DNA of 64,000 nucleotides from Athripsodes cinereus (GCA_947579605.1 OX388319.1:186001-250000), one strand, 5' to 3'. Shown: positions 12,174 to 23,774, counted from the stretch's first letter. The notes: generated by a model from the sequence alone, not told the origin. Numbers and translations: made by a program.

Positions 12174-15100
12174 TTAATCTTCTATTTTACATATGTCTTT
12201 AATATGGTATTTATTTATAGCTTTTGTTTCTACATCTTCTAAAACATAAGTTATATCGCTTATCTTTTTTACTATGCGTGATTTTATGAATCGTGGTGCC
12301 AGTTTAGTGCAGAAATATTGAGATTTGTTTGATTGTATGAAGTTCTTACGATAAACTATATCACCCTCTACATAATTCCTATTTGATCTACCCTTATTAT
12401 AATAATCTGCATTCTTAATGTATGCTTCTGAGAGATTTTCCGAGACAATATTAAACAGTGTACTTAAATCCTCCATCTTTTTTATATATAATTCTCTATC
12501 TTTTTGCAAATTTTGTGGTGACTTTATTTCGGTGTCTACGACCTTACCATAAATGTGTCCATCTAAAATTATTTCGCGACCTTTCATTAGCAGATTTGGC
12601 GTATAACCCGTGGCTAAATTTACTGTGTTGTTTAGTGTGCACTGTACTGAATCTAGATACGTGTCCCATTTTCTTTGTTGATTGTCTACGAATATCGCCA
12701 AGGTGTAGCCTATTGTTCTGTTAAAAGTTTCTATGTTATTGCACATAGGTGAATATAAGGTTGTGTAGAATATTTTCTGTACGCCGTAAGAGGTCATGAA
12801 ATCATTAAAGACATTTGATTTTAAACTCGTACCGTTGTCCGTAATTATTGCCTGCGGGACCCCCTCCTGAAGGAATATCTTATTTTCAATGTGTTTTATT
12901 ATTTCTTGTGAAGTTGCTCTGCGTAGTGGGAAAAGCCAGCAATATTTAGAAAACACATCGACGACAGATAGAATGAACGTGAATCCGGTTGACGATTTTG
13001 TTAGTGGTCCAATTAAGTCTATGCTTAATATCTTTGCTGGACGGTCTACACGTTTCCTGTTCCTCATAATTCCTGCAGGTGGGAGGTTACTAGGTTTGTA
13101 TAATTTGCATGTTTCGCACTTCTTTACATGTTTTTTGACATCATTAAACAATCGTGGCCAGTGATAGTATCTTGATATGTTTTTAAAAGTTTTAAACGTA
13201 CCTGGATGTCCTGTGTTATGATAATTTTCCACAATCGATTCTCTGTTATCCCGCCTAGGCACCTCTTTCCAGCTGAATTCCTGTGTGAGGGGGTTGTCAT
13301 CTTTCATTAGCCTATACAGTATATTTTCATCCACTCTGTAGTTTATGAATTTACCTGGTGATTCTATACAGCCGTTAAATACTCTGTCATACCATGGATC
13401 AACTATATTAGAATCCATATTTATCTCACTGATTTTTGCTGGAATACGTGACAATGCATCAGGGACTCTGTGGCTACTTCCCTTTCTATGTTCTACTGTG
13501 AAGTCAAATTGAGAAAGTCGCATTGACCATCTTGCTAGGCGACCTGTTGGATTTGATATTTTTGTCAAAAACCGTAGAGCTGCATGGTCTGTTATTACTT
13601 TGAATTTCATTCCTTCAATGTATGGTCTGAAAAATTCTATAGATTCCAAAATGGCTAGCAATTCTCTTTCTGAAACAGAATAATTTTGTTCGGTTTTTGA
13701 TAGGGTTCTTGAGAAAAATGCAATGGCTTTTTCTTCTCCGTTAAAATCCTGATGAAGGGCTGCTCCGATCTGATGCTGACTAGCATCGGTGTGGAGTAAA
13801 AAGGGTTTATTAAAATCTGGACATACTAATACCGGTGCCGTTATTAATGAATTTTTAAGCTTTGTGAAAGCTTCTTCCGCGGAGTTGTTCCATATAAACT
13901 TCTTCTCACCTCTTTTTACTCTTAATAGTTTGTTTAACGGAGCTGAGATCTCGCTACAGTTTCTAATGCTTCTTCTATAAAAACCTACCATTCCTAGGAA
14001 CATACGTAGTTGTTTCAAGTTTTTTGGAGCTGGGAAGTTAGCGATCGATTCCACCTTGCTTGGGTCTGGTCTTAATCCGTTTTTGTCAATTAGGTACCCT
14101 AGATATTTTAATTGACTTCTGCAAAACTCACACTTAGACAACTTAACCGTCAACCCTGCTTTTTGCAATGTGTCTTTTACCTTTTTTAGTAAGCTGATAT
14201 GCGAATCGAAATCCGAGCTAACGACAATTAAGTCATCCACGTAACAAAAAACATTTTTGTCGAATTGAGGGCCGAACAGTTTGTCCATTAATCGTTGGAG
14301 GACTGCTCCTGAATTTTTGGCTCCAAATGGTAACCTACAAAAGTGAAAAAGTCCCATGCTTGGGACCGCAAAAGCTGTTTTTTCTTTTGATGATTGATCT
14401 AATTTAATTTGCCAATATGATTTTGATAAATCGATCGATGAGATATATTTTGCATTTCTTAAATTTGATAAAATGTGATTTATGTTCGGCATAGGGTATG
14501 TGTCTGATTTTGTTACAGCATTTAATTTTCTAGAGTCCAAACAAAACCTCGGAGAGCCATCTTTTTTCTCTACGATAACTATTGGCGAGCTCCATGAACT
14601 GTCCGATTCCTCTATGACTCCCAGACGTACCATCTCTCGAACTTCCTTCTCGACCAAGCTTTGTCTTGCGGGGCTGAGATTGTAATATTTTTGTTTGATC
14701 GGGGGGCCTGTAGTAACTATTGTATGTTCTACTAAGTTCGTACATCCTAATCCGTTCTTCTCATAGGAAATATTTCTAAATTCCTGTTCTAATAATTCTA
14801 ATCGGCGTTGTTGTTCCGGAGTTAATGTATGTTTTCCTGAAATTTTTCCTAATTCATTTATATCTTGTGTATTAGTATAACGTATTTGATTGATTAATTC
14901 TGGTGCAATCTGAAATGTATCCCAAAAATCTATCCCCAAAATCATATCCTGTTGGAGTCCATCTAGAATATATAGAGGTATGGCATGAGATTGAGAATTA
15001 CATGATATATTAATATTTAATATACCTAATACATTCAGCTTATTTCCATTTGCTGCCGAAATTGTGTAGCCTGTTGGGTTTGGTTTATGTCCTCTTGCGA

Positions 15101-15335
15101 TGAAATATTCACCCATGTTTCTACTTATCGCAGAGATTGAAGCACCTGAGTCTAGTAAACCTGAGAACAATTCATTATCTATTTCTACTTCCAAGTATGG
15201 GCGCTTATCGCCCTGTTTTGCAAATATAAGTGGTGCTAACTGATATGTTTTATAAAAGAGGCCTACGTATTTCAGCCAACCATTCCATTCGCTGGTTCTG
15301 GTCTCTTGAGAAGGTTGACTGACTACTCGTTTTTT
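12174..15335 (-). CDS. pol: pol polyprotein of Ty3/gypsy-type element (protease, RT, RNase H, integrase)
   Basis: One open frame of about 1,050 codons on the minus strand, entered by a -1 frameshift from gag. Domains in order: aspartic protease with DSGA (15141-15152); reverse transcriptase with YVDD (14232-14243); RNase H beginning LLHTDAS; and integrase with an HHCC zinc-binding region (HNTGH ... CETC) and the DDE core (SIDLIGP, ITDNGTS, IETFNRT). It copies the element's RNA into DNA and inserts it. There are no internal stops and all key catalytic motifs are present, so decay has barely begun. No ATG is needed at the start, because the frame is reached by ribosomal slippage at 15329-15335. 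The nearest lineage is Ty3/gypsy; I cannot place the exact family. Confidence 0.93.
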   Translation of the reverse strand, partial: KKRVVSQPSQETRTSEWNGWLKYVGLFYKTYQLAPLIFAKQGDKRPYLEVEIDNELFSGLLDSGASISAISRNMGEYFIARGHKPNPTGYTISAANGNKLNVLGILNINISCNSQSHAIPLYILDGLQQDMILGIDFWDTFQIAPELINQIRYTNTQDINELGKISGKHTLTPEQQRRLELLEQEFRNISYEKNGLGCTNLVEHTIVTTGPPIKQKYYNLSPARQSLVEKEVREMVRLGVIEESDSSWSSPIVIVEKKDGSPRFCLDSRKLNAVTKSDTYPMPNINHILSNLRNAKYISSIDLSKSYWQIKLDQSSKEKTAFAVPSMGLFHFCRLPFGAKNSGAVLQRLMDKLFGPQFDKNVFCYVDDLIVVSSDFDSHISLLKKVKDTLQKAGLTVKLSKCEFCRSQLKYLGYLIDKNGLRPDPSKVESIANFPAPKNLKQLRMFLGMVGFYRRSIRNCSEISAPLNKLLRVKRGEKKFIWNNSAEEAFTKLKNSLITAPVLVCPDFNKPFLLHTDASQHQIGAALHQDFNGEEKAIAFFSRTLSKTEQNYSVSERELLAILESIEFFRPYIEGMKFKVITDHAALRFLTKISNPTGRLARWSMRLSQFDFTVEHRKGSSHRVPDALSRIPAKISEINMDSNIVDPWYDRVFNGCIESPGKFINYRVDENILYRLMKDDNPLTQEFSWKEVPRRDNRESIVENYHNTGHPGTFKTFKNISRYYHWPRLFNDVKKHVKKCETCKLYKPSNLPPAGIMRNRKRVDRPAKILSIDLIGPLTKSSTGFTFILSVVDVFSKYCWLFPLRRATSQEIIKHIENKIFLQEGVPQAIITDNGTSLKSNVFNDFMTSYGVQKIFYTTLYSPMCNNIETFNRTIGYTLAIFVDNQQRKWDTYLDSVQCTLNNTVNLATGYTPNLLMKGREIILDGHIYGKVVDTEIKSPQNLQKDRELYIKKMEDLSTLFNIVSENLSEAYIKNADYYNKGRSNRNYVEGDIVYRKNFIQSNKSQYFCTKLAPRFIKSRIVKKISDITYVLEDVETKAINKYHIKDICKIED

Positions 15336-15594
15336 TGGCGGCTAGTGTCAAACTGTCTCTGTCTATTTTGTGAGATATTATTGTCATTATTACGATATTT
15401 TTCATTTGAGTTATTGTTATTAGTTTTATTTTGAAATTGGCTTTGACGATATTTTAAAAAACAATTTTTTTGGAAATGTCCAGGCTTTCCACAGTAAAAA
15501 CAAGAATAGTGAGTCGGTGTGTTTGAAAAATCGTTTTCTTTAATGAAATTAGTATTGCTACGGTTGTAATATGTAAATTTTCCGTTTTGTTTTG
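15323..15594 (-). pseudogene. gag: gag, C-terminal remnant with CCHC zinc knuckle
   Basis: The frame joined to the truncated 5' LTR reads about 90 codons to a TAG at 15323-15325. It has a single CX2CX4HX4C knuckle (CFYCGKPGHFQKNC) and then an Asn/Gln-rich, basic tail. This is the nucleocapsid part of gag, which binds the element's RNA. The capsid and matrix portions are missing because the frame opens directly at the LTR deletion junction (15594/15595). The last codons overlap the slippery site that sends ribosomes into pol. Confidence 0.85.
15329..15335 (-). promoter_or_regulatory. -1 ribosomal frameshift heptamer (A AAA AAC)
   Basis: In the gag frame the minus strand reads A AAA AAC, then GAG, then the TAG stop. 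This is a canonical X XXY YYZ slippery heptamer two codons upstream of the gag stop, and slipping back one base gives exactly the frame that is open through pol. I did not identify a downstream pseudoknot by eye. Confidence 0.8.
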
Positions 15595-16066
15595 TTATTA
15601 GACACTGACAGAACACTTTTCATCTGTATTGATTTTAAGTTAATATTGTGATTTATCTAAAATATAGTCTTAAGAGACTTACCACGATATCTGCGGTTAT
15701 ATACGAGTGTCCGGGTCCCACAATTTATATAATTTTCACTGCCTTTATTTACACGTAATCATCTCCATCCTCTTTTGAGGTTATTCCCGATCAGATGTTC
15801 TAATTACAAGACATTGTTTCACTTATATTTGGTCGCCACGAGGTGACACCAAAGAAAATTTCCTAACTGAAGACGTATGTCTTCCAACTGTCCCGGAGTC
15901 CTCTTAAAAAGTGAACTCTTCACATGTTTTCTGCCGGTCAGTATTTTATTTCTCCGACTTTGTAACAATAACGCGTTTGACTTCTGACAACTCATTGCGG
16001 TGTTGCCATAAGGCGAAATGTGGCTGATAAGAAAAATTAAACCACCAATAATAATATCATGCTACA
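15595..16066 (-). repeat. 5' LTR, truncated (472 bp, U3 side)
   Basis: Same sequence as 9145-9616 with no difference found by eye. It keeps the outer TGTAGC end and loses the R/U5-proximal 346 bp. The deletion junction sits at a TTATTA present in both LTR copies. Confidence 0.9.
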
Positions 16067-16070
16067 CGAT

Positions 16071-17084
16071 GTAGTCATCAGTAAAGATAAAAACTTTCAT
16101 ATTGTATTTATAATGTATATGTGTATGTTTTTATTTATGTTCTTCTTCAGCTATTTTTCCAATACTAAATGTGTGCGTATGATGCCTCTTCCATATTCCT
16201 CCATTTATCACATTCTTTGTGTACTTTCGTCCACATCCTTCGATAATGTCATCTACTGTCAATTACTTGGATCAGCGTATTTTTCTTCTTCCTAAGGTTT
16301 TTAATCCATTTAAAGATTTGAATGTCGATATAACGTATATTTTCTTACCACATGACTTGTCCTCTGTCACGTCATCTTTCATGTATGGGATTGATATGAA
16401 AAAGGTTTTATACCATGTAATACCTAAACTTCACTCAATTTTTGGCGAAAAATACTTCACCGGTTTCGACACAACCCTGTCATTAATGAACATTTTTTTA
16501 ACAACCCGAAGTTTATTAATACTAGTTATAATAGAATATATATACACACACACATATTTTTATATGGATGGGGTTAGAAGTAGAACGGGTGGAGGGAAAG
16601 GGGACTGCTGTAACGTAACGTTGTCATGTCGTAAATCCTGCGCCTAAAGAGGAGAGAGGCGTATGGAAAAAATATTTATTTATTTATTCGCTTGTGTTAT
16701 TATTATTATTTTGGGACCGGATCTGTAAGGCAGTCCGAGTAGTCCCTCCCTAAAGGGAATGTATGGTAAACATTATACGCATGTTTCAATATTCATTGAT
16801 CAACCAATAAAATAAATTTGTCGAACATAATCTTATTCAAATTAAAGCGACTAAATTTGTTACCCTTTCGCTTTAGATTAAAACACTCAACAATATTTTA
16901 GTTACACCATTCAACTTTAATTTCTTACTGTCAATATTATAATAACACTCTTACAAAGAATCAAAAGTTAACTGTTAAATAAACGCGATATAATGTACCT
17001 ATTGAGGCCAGCTTAGATTTATTTAAAAGCTTCTATACAAGTGTTAATTAGCAAAACATTAGCTTCAATAAATGTGCATCGTCG
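16071..17084. other. Intergenic, no gene supported
   Basis: A 142-codon plus-strand open frame at 16219-16647 has no recognisable domain and starts at a non-ATG codon, so I do not call it a gene. The rest is AT-rich. Confidence 0.4.
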
Positions 17085-17150
17085 CGTTAGTACCCATAAT
17101 ACAAGATTCACATCTTAGTTTGGGACTAACTCGATCTTTGTTAACTGTCT
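17085..17150 (+). repeat. Dispersed repeat fragment shared with 41775-41840
   Basis: The stretch CCCATAATACAAGATTCACA followed by TTAGTTTGGGACT recurs in reverse orientation at about 41775-41840. It resembles a 3' segment of LINEs common in Lepidoptera, but I rely only on the internal repeat. Confidence 0.55.
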
Positions 17151-17240
17151 ATGCATGTTATGTTATATTAATATTACTCAAGCATACTGTCATTGTAAAT
17201 TCAATCGATCGAACATGTAAACTGTCGAAATAATTAGGTA

Positions 17241-17361
17241 CAATGAAACAAAAGTGTTTCTTTCTAGTACAGATTTTAAATTGTGAGAGAGACCTCTTTG
17301 AGTGAAAATACGTCTCTCTTGCGTTTTATGATTAATAGTAGAAAGAAACACTTGTTTCAAT
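17241..17361. mobile_element. Short palindromic MITE, Tc1/mariner-like
   Basis: Left end CAATGAAACA...GTGTTTCTTTCTA and right end TAGAAAGAAACACTTGTTTCAA are inverted repeats of about 25 bp, flanked by TA on each side. A second inner inverted repeat (GAGAGAGAC / GTCTCTC) makes the whole 121 bp foldable. There is no coding capacity. Confidence 0.6.
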
Positions 17362-18206
17362 ATACGTAATTATGGAATTCTACTACGTGTGCACCGACAC
17401 AATAAATCTGCCGAAAAAAATTGTAGTTATTATTTTATTCAATTAAGAAATTACTGTCGATCAATAAGGATTGAACAATGATAACAAAATATTAGCTCCG
17501 TAACATGAAAACATGTTAATCAATATAATAAGTCTACCTATCTACCTATATATTATTATGTACCTATACATATTATGCATGTTATTATATATGTTGGTAG
17601 GTAGGTAGCCACTTCACTAAACATAAATTTGATTATGTATTCATATAACATTTATATGGTAATACACGCAGTATTTATTATGCTCATACAAATCCTCTTG
17701 TAAGCATTAACATGTACACATATCAAATATTTTGAAGAAATATTATAGTTTCAGGCTTCCAATAAATCTTCTTTACCCTAACATGAGGCATTCAATTTAT
17801 TCAATTACATTAATTAGATTGATAAGAGAATGGTGATTGGTGATATAATAATAAATATTGAATGGCTTGAGATTGAAATGAATATAAAACAGTGTTCTTG
17901 AGGACAAAAACAACCCTAGAACATGTATCAAGACGCTAGAATTGCCATTCAAGATGGATAACACACCTCATCACTGAATTTAAGGTGTAAAACACCTGCC
18001 CTTTAGAGGACACATAAAACTTACAGACAATAGTGGGAGAACATTTTTTGCCGGATGCCTCACGAAATAAACTGACTGACAATATTATTATTTTGCACAT
18101 TCAGCATATTTTGCATTTCCTATATTAGAGTAAACATACTCGTGCTATTTAGACAGGGATATAGTATATGCATATACAAAAGTTATATTTTATATAAATA
18201 TTATTC
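17362..18206. other. Intergenic with a decayed R2 copy (about 17925-18065)
   Basis: The distal half of R2 is visible (CACCTCATCACTGAATTTAA, then ACACCTGCCC, then GTGGGAGA), in the same orientation as the copy at 21.1 kb. There is no gene. Confidence 0.55.
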
Positions 18207-18392
18207 GAGTTCGTCGGTAGCCTGGAGGTAGAGTCTCGGCCTCGTGATCAAGGGGTCCGTGGTTCGATCCCAGGTGCCGGCAAACTCCCCTTTCACGACA
18301 CAAGCTTTTAGCTTAGTGTGAAAGGTGTATAAGGTTGTATTTGGGTTTATAACAAAACCCAGATATATCTTTTTTAAAAAAAAAAAAAAAAA
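18207..18392 (+). mobile_element. tRNA-derived SINE, copy 2 (full length)
   Basis: Best-preserved plus-strand copy: head GAGTTCGTCGGTAGCCTGG, B box GGTTCGATCCC at about 18263, body, then AGATATATCTTTT and an A tail to 18392. It defines the ~185-bp unit used to recognise the other five copies. Confidence 0.88.
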
Positions 18393-20238
18393 GTTAGTTT
18401 GTATAGCATAAAAATATTATAATTCATTCATAGACAAGTTTATCGCACAAGTTACAGCAAAATCGATACCTTCGACAAGTACAAACTTGCAATTTTTGGT
18501 CAAAAATATAATATATTAGGTACGTTAAGTACTAACTGTATCGCGTTATTGAAGTACCTGATCATCAAAAAAAAGATCTAAAAGAAAACATCTCATTTTC
18601 CAATTATGTCAAAATACTGTTTTATTGATTTCACCGAAATGTATTGCTAATTCAATGATATCTTCTTGAGCGTGTTTGACCTCAAAGCTAGTAAGATAAT
18701 ATTCTAAACCAATATCTACACAATTTCAAATATCAAATATCTAGTCCGTACACATTATTACTAACCACAGCAAATATTTTATCTTATAAATAGAAAGGTA
18801 CAATTTATATAACATTAGGAGTTTCGTATACTTACATAGTATGGAAAAATGATTTATAAAATACAATAAGACAACAACAATATTCTTAGAAAAGAATTCG
18901 CATCAATAATTCCATTGGGCAATTGTTTCTTATTTCACATCTCACTCCACAATCTAAGATTTGGTACAATGGGAGATTTATAAAGTGATACCTCCAATAA
19001 AGGTTAATACAATATATATAATTCTCACAGAAATCAATATTTTAATATGTTTATATTAAAAAAGGTGGACTTTGATATTTGTCAAATTATACCATATATT
19101 TTTTTTGTCACAATAATACATCTTTCTCAGCACAATATCACTATTTTTACATATTACAGAAATGCATCCACTACTATTTCTCAACCTATTACCGTCCACT
19201 TTCCCAAATATAGATAACAGCATCTTTCCCAAATTTTGCTAAGTTGACTCATCTGCATTCAGGAGAAACCAATAAAAATATCTCACTAGGTTGTTCCTCC
19301 AATGCAATGGGAGCTTACTCAAGCTTCTTGTTTGATTTATTGAAACGTTTTGACAACTTTTATATGAGTTTTTTTTTTCAAACTGCTTCAGTATTATTTC
19401 TCCCGTTGTACATATGTACAGTGTACACGTATTATATACTGAAACATGGCTAGTCCGGAAACAGGGAGCATTGTCCAGATCAAGTACTTTATTCCAGAAC
19501 AACAAAAAGAGTATCAGTATGTACCTACCTAAAATATATTATATGTATATATATATATGTAGTGTTTCTATGAATAGACAGGGCAGTTCTGTGTGGTGAA
19601 ATGTTCGCATAGCCAAGAGGAGGAATCCTAACATAAATTATTAATAGCTTCACATCTATATAATGTATGTACAATAATACAATGTAATAAAATAATAAAA
19701 TATGCCTGGCACACCCATCCACATGAACTATGTATATGTGCCTACATATCTACTTGGAAATGCTCTAGCATATTATTATTGTGAAGTAGTCAGCGGACAA
19801 GTGGAGTAACTCACAAATTCGTTCATTGTTTGCAGTTATGTACATTACTTTTGATTTTAATATATTTTGATTGTATTTGTTTAAAATGTATTTTTGTGTG
19901 AATTTGCTTGTAATCAATGTGCAGTAAAGAATAAATAAATAAAATATTTAAATCGCCATTTAAGCACATTTTTTAATCAGGCAATCCAACCAACAAAGGT
20001 TTGTTTATGGCATAAGAGAATTCAAAATAAACACGACCAATTGTTAAAAAAAAAACAAAGAAAAAAATCTATTGAAAACAAGTTAATCTACCACTTCCTA
20101 TAATTTTTTTTATTAATTTATACTACATATTTGCACATCATCATTATATAACAGTGTAAACAAAACAATATAAAATAAAAAAAAACTAGGACGCTGTGCA
20201 ATGGCGAGATTATCACTATAAAATGATTTCTTCCACGA
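18393..20238. other. Intergenic with a LINE-tail remnant at 19850-19945
   Basis: The tail reads GTAATCAATGTGCAGTAAAG and then AATAAATAAATAAA. Nearly the same 3' end recurs at 39005-39085, so it is a shared LINE 3' UTR. The short frames at 19.2-19.7 kb have no recognisable domain. Confidence 0.5.
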
Positions 20239-20385
20239 TTATTTATTTATTTATTTATTTCAATCAATATACGGCATTTGCCTTTTACAATACATATATA
20301 ATTAACATAAAACATTTTGCAATCCTCAATACAAAATAGGAAATAATAATACAATAAAATCTTAAATAATTAAAAACAATAGAAA
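20239..20385 (-). mobile_element. LINE 3' UTR tail with (AAAT)n, copy 1
   Basis: The plus strand reads an (ATTT)n tract, then CAATCAATATACGGCATTTG and about 100 bp ending AATTAAAAACAAT. The same ~130 bp is present almost unchanged at 50228-50359, and looser versions lie at 21568, 51970 and 59510. In the minus orientation it is a 3' UTR ending in an AAAT microsatellite. Confidence 0.7.
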
Positions 20386-20835
20386 TGTCTTCAGCATAAT
20401 AAAACAATTTGAGATTCAACATTCTCAATAGAATTATTACGAATAGTTTTTTTTATTTTTCGTTTACACTTGGTTAAGTATATTTGTGTGACAATTAAAT
20501 AAATAGACCACATTTCTTCTATTCATTCATTTCACATATTATTTCGAGTCTGTTGTGTCTGAATGAGCAGATTAATTTAATCCATTACAATATTTCATAT
20601 AATAATCTCGCCAGTCATACTACCTACCTACCTACCTACATATAATATACTTATATTCACATATATGAATGTAATGCAATATTATATTAATAAAATAAAG
20701 CAGTTTATATTTTCAGCTTAAGAGAACAATTACATTAATTTTATTTTATTCTCGCTCGTATTAATTTTAAACGATTTCTATCCCATACTTCATACAATAA
20801 CTACACGAGAGTATATTTTTCGAAAATAATTTACT

Positions 20836-21035
20836 ATACTCACGCCGTTCCCAAGTGGGATAGGCAGAGAGAACGGAATGCCATATAGATCTGTCCTTAC
20901 AAACTTCTTTCGCTTCTTCTACATTCATACAATTTCTCATGCACGCACGTCGATTTCTCTTACTCAGTACACAGCTGTCCCTGAGAATTTTATCTACATG
21001 ATCAAGGTTCTCGGCAACCCGCACTTTCTCTTTCA
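20836..21035 (-). mobile_element. RTE-like LINE, 3'-terminal coding fragment
   Basis: The minus strand reads DHVDKILRDSCVLSKRNRRA, then CMNVEEAKEVCKDRSIWHSV and LSAYPTW. This is the same C-terminus as the longer element at 32.25-33.57 kb, but the final residues differ after SAYPTW. It is heavily 5'-truncated. Confidence 0.85.
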
Positions 21036-21130
21036 GATTTTCAGAACTTCTGCAAGTATAAGTACCTACCTGTAAGGAACTTACGGATTTTTTGTGCTTT
21101 TTTCTATTCTATTGCTACTACTACTACTAT

Positions 21131-21371
21131 TATACCATCACGGCATATCCCACAAGTGGGTTAGCCAGCAGATCAGCTGCATGTAAGAAACACGCAAACT
21201 GTCCTCTTCGTGCCAATATAAAATCAAGACACTCAGGATGGGTGGCAAACCTCATCGCTGAATTTAAGATGTAAAATGTCTTAATTTTTTCGAACAGCTG
21301 CCTTTTACAGGACACTCGAAAACTTACGCAGAAAAGTGGGAGACCAATTCTTTACCAGGTGCTCCACGGGA
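21131..21371 (-). repeat. R2 dispersed repeat, near full-length copy
   Basis: About 240 bp with all R2 blocks. It is flanked on its 3' side by a CTA/TAG microsatellite (21115-21130). It serves as the reference copy for the family. It starts about 95 bp from the RTE fragment. Confidence 0.85.
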
Positions 21372-21567
21372 TTCTATTCTATTGCGATGTTGCATATTTA
21401 AATAAATAATAATAGATACTTTATTCAGTCAATATCAATGTACAAACGTTGAGACAATATATCACCAATTGGCTACAATTAAGTTGCAGCAGCCTCACTA
21501 GGTTGCCCTGTATCGAGGCCTGCTGCGTGAAAAAATATTTAAAAAAAATCCTACAATATATAGGGGT

Positions 21568-21640
21568 TTATTTATTTATTTATTCATTCACATACATACG
21601 GCGTAAGCCTTTTACATGTTCAAATACAAAAAAGAAAAAT
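21568..21640 (-). mobile_element. LINE tail remnant with (ATTT)n
   Basis: The (TTTA)n tract followed by CATACGGCGTAAGCCTTTTA is a diverged form of the tail at 20239-20385. Confidence 0.5.
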
Positions 21641-22079
21641 ATACACAATACAAGTTCACACATATACACGTCATTGAGTTTAGAAATATAAAAAGAGTCA
21701 AGAATTATCAAATAGAGTCAATAATTAATACACAATTGTAGATTCTGAACAATTAAACAGTTAAGACAATAAAATAAATTCAAATATCAAAACTTTATTT
21801 TCAGCAATAAAATGTAAAAATCAACAAAAACTCACTAAAAACAAACAAAAAATACACTTAGATGGATTATAAATTCAAATTACTAAATATGTAAATGATT
21901 AGGATTATTAATCACAAATAATAGACTAGAATTTAACATTTAAAAGTATTAAATAAAATTTAACAATCAAAAATGGTCAATCAAATAAAATAGGCAAAAA
22001 ACTGATAAGAATAAAAATAATGTGAGTCAATATAATAAAAAAAAATCATTACAAAAGTCAGTACGCAGAAAGTCAGATC

Positions 22080-22400
22080 GCAAACCTCGATCTCATTGCC
22101 CTATGTCAGTTATGTGATTTTAAATCATTTACAATGTCAGTTTTAAATTTCGGGAAGCTGTCAGCAAAAACATCAGTGTGGTCTCCTACCAGGTTCCCCA
22201 GTCTGTGAATTCTAATAAGTGGTGAATAATAATAAACATAGTTGTTTCGAGTATTAGACTCGTGAAATGTCACAGTTTGTCTGGTAAACCTGGCAGGAAC
22301 GCTAAATTGTAATAACTCTACCAATTCTGGAGAGTCAATGGCAACGTTCAATAATTTATGCATGAAACACATATCAAAAAGAATCCTTAGAAAATAAAGA
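22080..22400 (-). mobile_element. Jockey-like LINE, C-terminal fragment
   Basis: The minus-strand frame to the stop at 22106-22108 reads RILFDMCFMHKLLN, then SPELVELLQFSVPARFTRQT, then SPLIRIHRLGNLVGDHTDVF and SFPKFKTDIVNDL. This C-terminal block (short domain after the RT, ending with an FK..I pattern) is typical of Jockey-clade elements. The 5' part is missing. Confidence 0.8.
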
Positions 22401-23774
22401 AAATTGTAGAATGAGGGATAATAAATTAGAATAATTTATATTCATCATCTTGAATTCTCGTTTCGTGAAGTTTCAAATTATTTTATGTCGAAGAAATGAC
22501 TTTTGTATGAAATAAAAAAAAAATAAACTATGTTTTATTATTAAAAAAGACGTATTTCGTCTTATAAAGACATTCTTAAAAGACTTTCTGTATATTTATT
22601 ACACACAGTTAATCTTCTTGCTATCTCATTTGTGGAAGATCCGTGATAGTTTAAATTGATAAATAAAATTAGAAGCTTATTTTCTTTTTATATCCTGCAG
22701 AGAAAAAAATATAAGCAATATTCATGATAAATAAAGAAAATTAAGAAATACAAAAAAATTACTGTTTACAATTTATCATGACGTGCATTTGACAAGGAAG
22801 ATCTATGTTTGTATATTAATCATTTATTATTTTGTATATTGATGAACTTCGTAGTTTTGTCTGTTATTTCTTAGATACGGAGCAATTGTTTAAACGTCTA
22901 ACTGTTTCAACTGAATAATCAGAGTACAACATTGTTTCAATTTGAAAAGATGAATCTGTTAGTGAGTTGATTAATTGTTTTGAAACTGTCTACAGTTGCA
23001 TTTATACAGTGTATACCACATTTCTGTTACTACCGTTACCAAAGAATAATATAATAATATTATTATCTCTGTAGATCAAAACTTTCTGAAAGTTTTTTTT
23101 CCACTATCATCAATGTACTAAATATTTTGTTGGCCGTTGTGTTTGTGTATTAAACTATTGTAATTGAAAAAAAAACATATGTTAAATCTAATTTAAGTCT
23201 CATGAATATGAAAACAAAATAATATACTTTGTTAAATAAATTATGTGAATATAAGATTATTATAATAGTTTTTATTGTATTGAGATAGATGCTTAATTAA
23301 ACGGTGTTGAAGAAGTAATTCAACATACAAACGTAAATTATTTATATCAGAGTTTTTTTGCAAATAATCCTGATATAATAAAAGAGTATATCACTTTATC
23401 TATATCGCTTTATTTATTCGTGAAAAATGTAAGACATTTATCAGCTTTGATTCAGAAGTTATGAAGTTGAATCATTAACGACACAAAGACTTTTACATAC
23501 ATGATATATTTACAATGAAAGCACAATAGTTAAAATATAATATAATACAATATATTTTGTTAGTTAACAGGGAATAAACTTTAGCACTTCTTCTTTCGAA
23601 CTAATTTATACATTATTTGTTGTAAAAACGAAAATGGCAATCTGTATGATCATTATCTGTACTTCCACAGTTCACTAGTACGAAGAAAATAAATTGCGAC
23701 TTTTGTATATTTTATGTTGTAGGTAGTTCAATAATGCATTATTTATATTATTTGTGGGTGGTGTTATAGTGTCT
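22401..23774. other. Intergenic, no gene seen
   Basis: AT-rich. A small inverted repeat at about 22550-22580 (AAGACGTATTTCGTCTT with GAAA on the minus strand) resembles the hammerhead-like units only weakly. Nothing else was recognised. Confidence 0.45.

Larger units (their letters stand above)
8795..16070 (-). mobile_element. Ty3/gypsy-type LTR retrotransposon, recent, with 5' deletion
   Basis: The element is bounded by the 4-bp direct repeat CGAT (8795-8798 and 16067-16070) and by terminal TGTAGC...GCTACA. Its 3' LTR is 8799-9616. The 5' LTR survives only as 15595-16066, which matches 9145-9616 at every base I compared (472 bp). Between them, on the minus strand, lie the zinc-knuckle end of gag, a full pol, a long noncoding stretch and a polypurine tract. 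A deletion has removed about 346 bp of the 5' LTR (R/U5 side), the tRNA primer-binding site and most of gag. Identical LTR sequence implies a very recent insertion. The copy cannot be autonomous. Confidence 0.92.

Noticed and set aside
16219..16647. A 142-codon open frame on + downstream of the gypsy element
   Set aside because: Non-ATG start, no recognisable domain and AT-rich codon use like the surrounding noncoding DNA.
21130..21315. R2 encoding a conserved ~60-residue peptide (similar frames at 2838 and 33918)
   Set aside because: The frame is broken differently in each copy and there is no sign of codon-level conservation. Shared ancestry of a noncoding repeat explains it.
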